Shown: positions 59,186 through 64,000 of the stretch, piece by piece
Layout: every line of letters starts with the position of its first letter
How positions within the stretch are numbered: the stretch's first letter is position 1
Assembly (NCBI GenBank): GCA_002812745.2
Contig: NCSJ02000067.1
Coordinates: forward strand, 95,889-159,888
Direction: 5' to 3'
Length of the DNA stretch: 64,000 nucleotides
Source of the DNA: Scytalidium lignicola
Taxonomy: Eukaryota > Ascomycota > Leotiomycetes
The notes under the pieces: generated by a model
Told to the model about the DNA's origin: nothing
Seen by the model: only the letters and a program-made list of their open reading frames with translations
Databases searched by the model: none
Position numbers and translations under genes: made by a program

Positions 59186-59638
59186 TAACTTACCGGCCAT
59201 CATGTAAGCACAATATCTGACACAGTCAAGAAAACTATTAATTATATCAGGTGGTACTGTAAAAGTGAGCTCACCTACAGTATTCTAAGTCATTTTAAAT
59301 TATTCATAATTATTATACAAATAATAAATTGTATTATGTATTAAATTATACTTAATTATTATAAGTAATTATAATAGTAAAGTATTCTATGGCATGGTTA
59401 GTGAGACACACAAATCCGTACAACCAGTTGCGTTTAGTATCAACGACGAATCCGCAAAATATCCAATTTGTTCAGAACTCCACAGGTCTGGATACTATTT
59501 CCCCATAAATTGTATGGTAGTTATAGTGCAAGACAATTAACTAACTTATTTTAGTTATTTGAGTGCGACGTTGCATTCGCCAACATCTAACAAAATTATA
59601 CTCTATGGTTAAGGCTGTATCGTAGATGCATCATAGCT
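59186..59638. other. intergenic
   Basis: Includes an AT-rich patch at 59280-59390 (ATTATTATAAATAAT-like words). No gene seen. It lies downstream of the ankyrin relic. Confidence 0.4.
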
Positions 59639-61000
59639 CTATTCAATCTAGGATCTTGGCATCTTCTTCTTTGGACGTTCTACCAGCCTCCAGAATTGTC
59701 CCGCCCACTCGTCAAGTGGATTTAAAGTCCTGACCTGCAATCATTGGGTGATTTACCAGAGGTAAAGTTAATAATACGCAATATTGTTTAAGGCCCCTAA
59801 AGCCCATTTGACTGTCGATCACCTCTTCCTCTTCCTGTGTAGAGCACAATACAATTCCTAGTCAGCTCATTTTTAAATAATATCGCCTCCCGACTGTTAT
59901 ACCTTGCTAAATCCACACTGGCATCTCTGAGCTCCCTCGACCATAACCTTACCACTGGCGTAAGGTTATAGCCTTTTCTTTTTATCTTCTAGTAATATTT
60001 AATATAGTAGAATATAAATTCAGTCATATAAGTGTGACTTTGACGATTATTAGGCAATGGCCAGCGTATAGAAATCCTGCAGAGAGCTACTCCCACTCTA
60101 ATCGCATCAGTCAGCAACTTGCACCAGTCAATCAAAGCATCTGTCCTCTTCTTGAATACTCTACTATTAAGCTTCTTACAACTATTGACAGTAATGTTCC
60201 ATTATATTCGTTATGGATATGATAAGAAGAAGGATCGATGAAACCTCCCATCACTATCACTAAGATCTCGGATGTGCTCGACGAAGAATGTATCAAGGTT
60301 CATTGCCTAGTCAAAGCCGTCCTTGATGGGAAGATTCTTGTATGAAAGATATAGATTCTCCAATATGACTTGGAAAGCCTCTGGGGGCCCAGAGAATCCA
60401 TGCTTGGGTTGATTAATTCCGTCAATGTTGCTAAATATATTTCCACGTTTCGAAATAAGTATGTGATAGAGATCTGTGATGACTGTAATATCACTCTTTA
60501 ATCCAGTTTCTCGTGAAACGATTCACACAAGTCAATGGTGTGCTTAAATATATTAGTAGTGAATAATAAAGGACACAGAAGACTTACTCTCCACACTGAT
60601 ATCTGGCATTGCATTCTGCGCAGCTACGGAGGAGTAAACGGCAGACTTCAAGCCTTCGTGGCAAAGCAGCAGCCTTGTGTTATCAGCACAATATAATGAC
60701 TACTATAAACATTATAGCTAGGTTCCTATATATTTAAACTTACATGAAGCGGGGTCATTCTTATTCGTTACATTCAAATGAGGATGCTAGGTGATTTGTC
60801 AAGAGATCTTGAACAGCTTGAAGGTTGCCTGTTTTGGCGTGTTCGAAAATAGGCGAATTTGAATCAACAACATTATGAGTATGCAAGCTCAAAGTCCATC
60901 CAGAATATGCTAGAGTAACTTTTATGTTCCATGCTCTGCCAATATGCCATGTTGGTGCTAGGACCTACCACCGAAACCATTTCTCTTCTTCTTATCCCAT
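59639..61000 (-). pseudogene. ankyrin-repeat protein relic
   Basis: Minus strand. The upstream part near 60940-60790 reads WHIGRAWNIKVTLAYSGWTL, SLHTHNVVDSNSPIFEHAKT and GNLQAVQDLLTNHLAS, the lead-in and first ankyrin repeat of a common Pezizomycotina family. A one-base shift follows, then RMTPLH|GTAAGT. After that intron AALPRRLEVCRLLLRSCAEC continues the next repeat. Around 60480-60260 are TDLYHILISKRGNIF and KDGFD, stop, AMNLDTFFVEHIRDLSDSDG. The C-terminus near 59720-59639 reads LDEWAGQFWRLVERPKKKMP, then RS, TAG, IE, stop, which corresponds to the MPGSWVD end I recall for this family with Gly-to-Arg and Trp-to-stop changes, both G-to-A. Frameshift plus stops: a pseudogene. Exact exon limits are uncertain. 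Confidence 0.75.
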
Positions 61001-61550
61001 TTTTTTAATCGATCCAAGGCCAATTTCCTTGAGCACGGTAAGCATATACTTGTATCACAGAATCGACGACTTGGGCTGTGATTGTGGTAATGGTAATAAC
61101 ACTAGCCGCGAGGCTTATAGCCTCCGCTATTTAGATTCGGAAGGAGTTGCCACTGCCACATTGTATTACGGCCCCTTCTGTTCTATTGGCACAGCAGTCG
61201 CCCCATCCGGCCAATGCCCTGCTGGAATTGGTCCCCATTTTCATCCACGCCACTCCTCCCTGGTAATTTTTCTGTTCAAATGTCAAAGTCTTATTAGTAG
61301 ACTATTAATCCATGGTAAACCTATTCTATGACCAAGATTGAGGCTGGGCCAGTTTTGTAACCCCTTCCAGGATGCTCTATGGAGGCTACATTGGTTTCGC
61401 CTGATTGGATACGACCAGTTACATAAGCATCATCTTGACACCCACGACACTTTCGCAAACGTAGCGTATCTTGCGCTTTGCTTGCGGTCGGATCAATCCA
61501 TTCCTAAATCATCGCTCTCACGCTGCTAGATTGTCCTATTATTAACGCTA
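61001..61550. other. divergent promoter region between ankyrin and HET genes
   Basis: Separates the minus-strand ankyrin relic from the plus-strand HET gene. Open frames on the plus strand (60924-61331, 61338-61529) show no domain. The minus strand may hold further 5' exons of the ankyrin gene. Confidence 0.4.
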
Positions 61551-63660
61551 ATGGGTAATCGAGGACCATCCGCTGGCAGCACAGTTCCCACGCCCGAAGT
61601 CTCACCGGGATATAATAATGATAACATTGAATACAGCCACAGAAACAATCGAACGCGGAGGGAAGACATTTTTTGGCCCGAATTGCCGAACGTAGGTCTT
61701 GGGTGCTGCGAAAAGTGCAATTCCATGACTGGAACAGCGGAAGGACTAGCAGCATTACTCAGCGATGATGGTTACAAACATTTAAACTGGTATAACATCC
61801 AACAGACGGCAGCCTTAGGATGTCCACTCTGCAAGAACATCTGGGATGCCACTGAGAACCAAGATTGGTCTTATGATGACGGATCAGTTACACACGATGA
61901 GATTGTGATACTTGCAAATGTTACTCATCTGCCGGCTTCTGCTGAAACTTTGCGCTCATGGCATCCTATGAAAGACATTCATCTACACTCACTTGAGGTA
62001 TACATCCCATCTGAGAACAGGCCTACACACCCACCTTACCCGAAAGGAGACGAGGAAGTATTCGGTCTCGTAACGTACGAGGGTAAGTAGGTCGACCTTT
62101 TGAAAGAATTTGGGAGCAATAATGACCATGGAATAGCGGACCCTGCCTCGAGTTTTGTGCCGGCAAGACGAGAGTCCAAAGAGTTAACCCCTAAAGTGGT
62201 CGACGGGATCTGTAGATGGCTCGATGACTGCCGCAGTAAGCATCTATCTTGTCCTCGAGCTCACACACCCAAATTACCTCAGAGGGTAATTGATGTCGGC
62301 CATTCACCAATTCAGCTTCGCCAGTCCCTGATCAACGAGAGAGCGGAGTATGCAGCTCTGAGTTACTGCTGGGGTAAGAGCGTGCAGCCGATCACAACTA
62401 CTTCAAATCTTCTCAGACATATGCATGCTTTGCCCTCTAGTCTGCCAAAGACAGTCTTAGACGCTATTGAGGTGTGTCAGAAGATTAACATTCGCTATCT
62501 ATGGGTAGATAGTCTTTGTATCGTCCAAGATGACGAGAGTGATAAACTAAACCAGATTGCTAATATGGGGTCTATATACAAAAACTCGACTGTGACAATC
62601 GTCGCAGCTAGTGCAGTGGATGCGACAGATGGCTTCTTATCCGATGTAGAGTCTAGAGAACCTATGGCACAGCTTCCNTTTTTTTGTTAACAACTCTACA
62701 TCTGGAACGGTTTATATTCGAATGCAAAATATCCAAAGTGTGGTTGCCTCCTGGGAACCAACTTTCCAACGAGGCTGGACCTTTCAAGAGCTTCTTTTGT
62801 CACCTCGCGTCCTCATGTTTGACTCATATCAGATCACACTCAAGTGCCGAGAACATAATTTCCGGCCCGTGATAGAGACTTGGATGCCCTTGGAAATTGA
62901 TTGCCTTGATCTGCCCGTTTCTGTATATGGTTTGGAGGATGAGGAGCTTGCTCGGAGGAAAACTGTTGAAGCCAAGGAAGACTACCTGAAAGCCACACAA
63001 GGCTATATATGGGAAAGAATTATTCATGAGTATAGCGAGAGAGATCTAACGCTCTTCAACGACCGCTTATCGGCTCTAGCTGGTATAGCTGCCGAGCTCG
63101 CCAAGGCGTGGAACGACATCTACCTCGCTGGCTTTTGGGGAAAGACTATTATCCAACACTTGGGGTGGCAACGACAGGGATTCAAGACTCTCAGAGGTGT
63201 AGATAGCACCAAGCGTATTGGAGCACCCAGTTGGTCTTGGGTCACAGTGCCCTATCCAGTTTTGATCAAGAAACCCCTTCAATCCGAGGCCAAGCTAGTT
63301 GGTAGTGGCATACAGCCTGTATCGCTGAAGTCGCCATTCGGACAGGTTGAGGCAGCATTAATTGTTCTCAAAACATGGATCCTAAAGGCATCAGATCTGG
63401 TAGAGTCCAATTACTGGCCTCTATTTCCACAAAACGAAATCAGTACCTTCGTTTTTGATTTTGAGGACCCGAAGCCTGAAATAGAACACTGTAAACTAGT
63501 GTACCTTGGCCGTACAGGTGATTTAGGGCAGTTCCTAATTGTAGAGAAGTCTCAAGATAAAAGGTTTCAACGCGTTGGATATGCCAATCTTTATAAATGG
63601 GAGAGAAAATGGGAAAATTATCTGTTTTCAACCAAGAGCGAAATTATAGTTTTAGAATAA
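61551..63660 (+). CDS. HET domain protein, one intron, apparent frameshift at an N
   Basis: Heterokaryon-incompatibility family protein (allorecognition, cell-death trigger). ATG 61551. A 54-bp intron 62083-62136 (GTAAGT donor, AATGACC branch-like site, AATAG acceptor) removes an in-frame TAG and joins TYE to ADPASSFVPARRE in frame. The HET domain follows: YAALSYCWG near residue 245, IRYLWVDSLCIVQDDES, IYKNSTVTIVAASAVDATDG, then RGWTFQELLLSPRVLMFDSY and, C-terminal, GAPSWSWVTVP. At 62678 the sequence reads CCN plus seven T; dropping one base restores PFFVNNSTSGTVYIRM and a 684-residue protein to 63660. Since N marks a doubtful base beside a homopolymer, the gene is probably intact. An N-terminal CCEKCNS / CPLCKN pair is seen. 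Confidence 0.88.
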
Positions 63661-64000
63661 GTCCAGCGATAGGAGATACTAATTCCTATATATTCCGCGA
63701 AATACAGGCCACTTTAGGATATGACAGACTGACAGTACTCAGAGCATCCGATTCATCTTTAGAACTATTTATATGTGCGCCGTATATTCTAATGGCCATT
63801 CCGCCCCTCAACAATACGTGGAAGATAAATATAAATATAAATATAAAATTTACATTTCGAGTTGCTTGATTTGAAGTTGAATTACTTATAAGTTAATTCA
63901 GGAATAGGATCCATGCTATAAATAACTACAACTATTCTATCTCTTATGCCGGGAGAGTCTTCCTGAGGATTCGGCAGCCATTTGCACCTGAAATTTGCAT
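63661..64000. other. downstream of HET gene, no gene
   Basis: Contains a short A/T microsatellite and no recognisable coding sequence to the window end. Confidence 0.4.
63824..63847. repeat. ATAAAT hexanucleotide microsatellite
   Basis: About four tandem ATAAAT units 160 bp after the HET stop codon. Confidence 0.8.

Noticed and set aside
61551..62150. In-frame TAG at 62088 considered a nonsense mutation in the HET gene
   Set aside because: It lies inside a well-formed 54-bp intron whose removal restores ADPASSFVPAR, the family sequence.

Overview
The window looks like accessory chromosome territory of a filamentous ascomycete (Pezizomycotina). Four things point there: short GT-AG introns of about 43 to 127 bp with CTGAC or TGAC-like branch sites, HET, NACHT-WD40 and 2EXR genes, a Zn2Cys6 regulator, and blocks of extreme AT richness in which transposons carry the C-to-T/G-to-A signature of repeat-induced point mutation (RIP). 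I cannot name the species.

Layout. AT-rich, RIP-like blocks fill about 1-8050, 16730-33640 and 35730-44350. They hold a chromodomain Gypsy element (1-6588, left end outside), a Tad1/I-like LINE relic (21440-22830), a Copia element with both LTRs (24185-31038, minus) and a second Gypsy element with two 359-bp LTRs (36016-43181, minus). Islands of ordinary composition lie between them. Island 1 (8.05-16.7 kb) has a cysteine-rich unknown protein, a GNAT gene with one nonsense codon, a 5'-truncated NACHT-WD40 (NLR) relic, an intact Zn2Cys6 regulator and a broken NmrA-like reductase. Island 2 (33.65-35.7 kb) has a DUF6594 fragment, a possible secreted-peptidase fragment and a 2EXR gene with one nonsense codon. 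Island 3 (44.35-64 kb) starts with an eight-exon cytosolic tyrosyl-tRNA synthetase. It continues with two fragments, an intact unknown two-exon gene, a beta-lactamase-fold serine hydrolase with one homopolymer frameshift and an intact pyruvate-decarboxylase-like ThDP enzyme. It ends with nested DNA transposons, an ankyrin-repeat relic and a divergent, nearly intact HET gene.

How the parts relate. The housekeeping gene (TyrRS) abuts a RIP block yet is intact. Self/non-self recognition families (NLR, HET twice, ankyrin, 2EXR) are scattered and mostly broken. The unknown gene, serine hydrolase and ThDP enzyme at 50.5-55.9 kb could be a small metabolic group, but the sequence alone does not prove it.

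The most distinctive structures are DNA transposons with TA target duplications. An outer element (56213-59185) contains a pogo/Fot1-like element with identical 105-bp inverted repeats (56304-58712) and, separately, a 165-bp hairpin MITE (58774-58938). A separate 220-bp MITE sits at 49432-49651. I did not find a convincing wholly new system. No tRNA, rRNA or CRISPR array was recognised.
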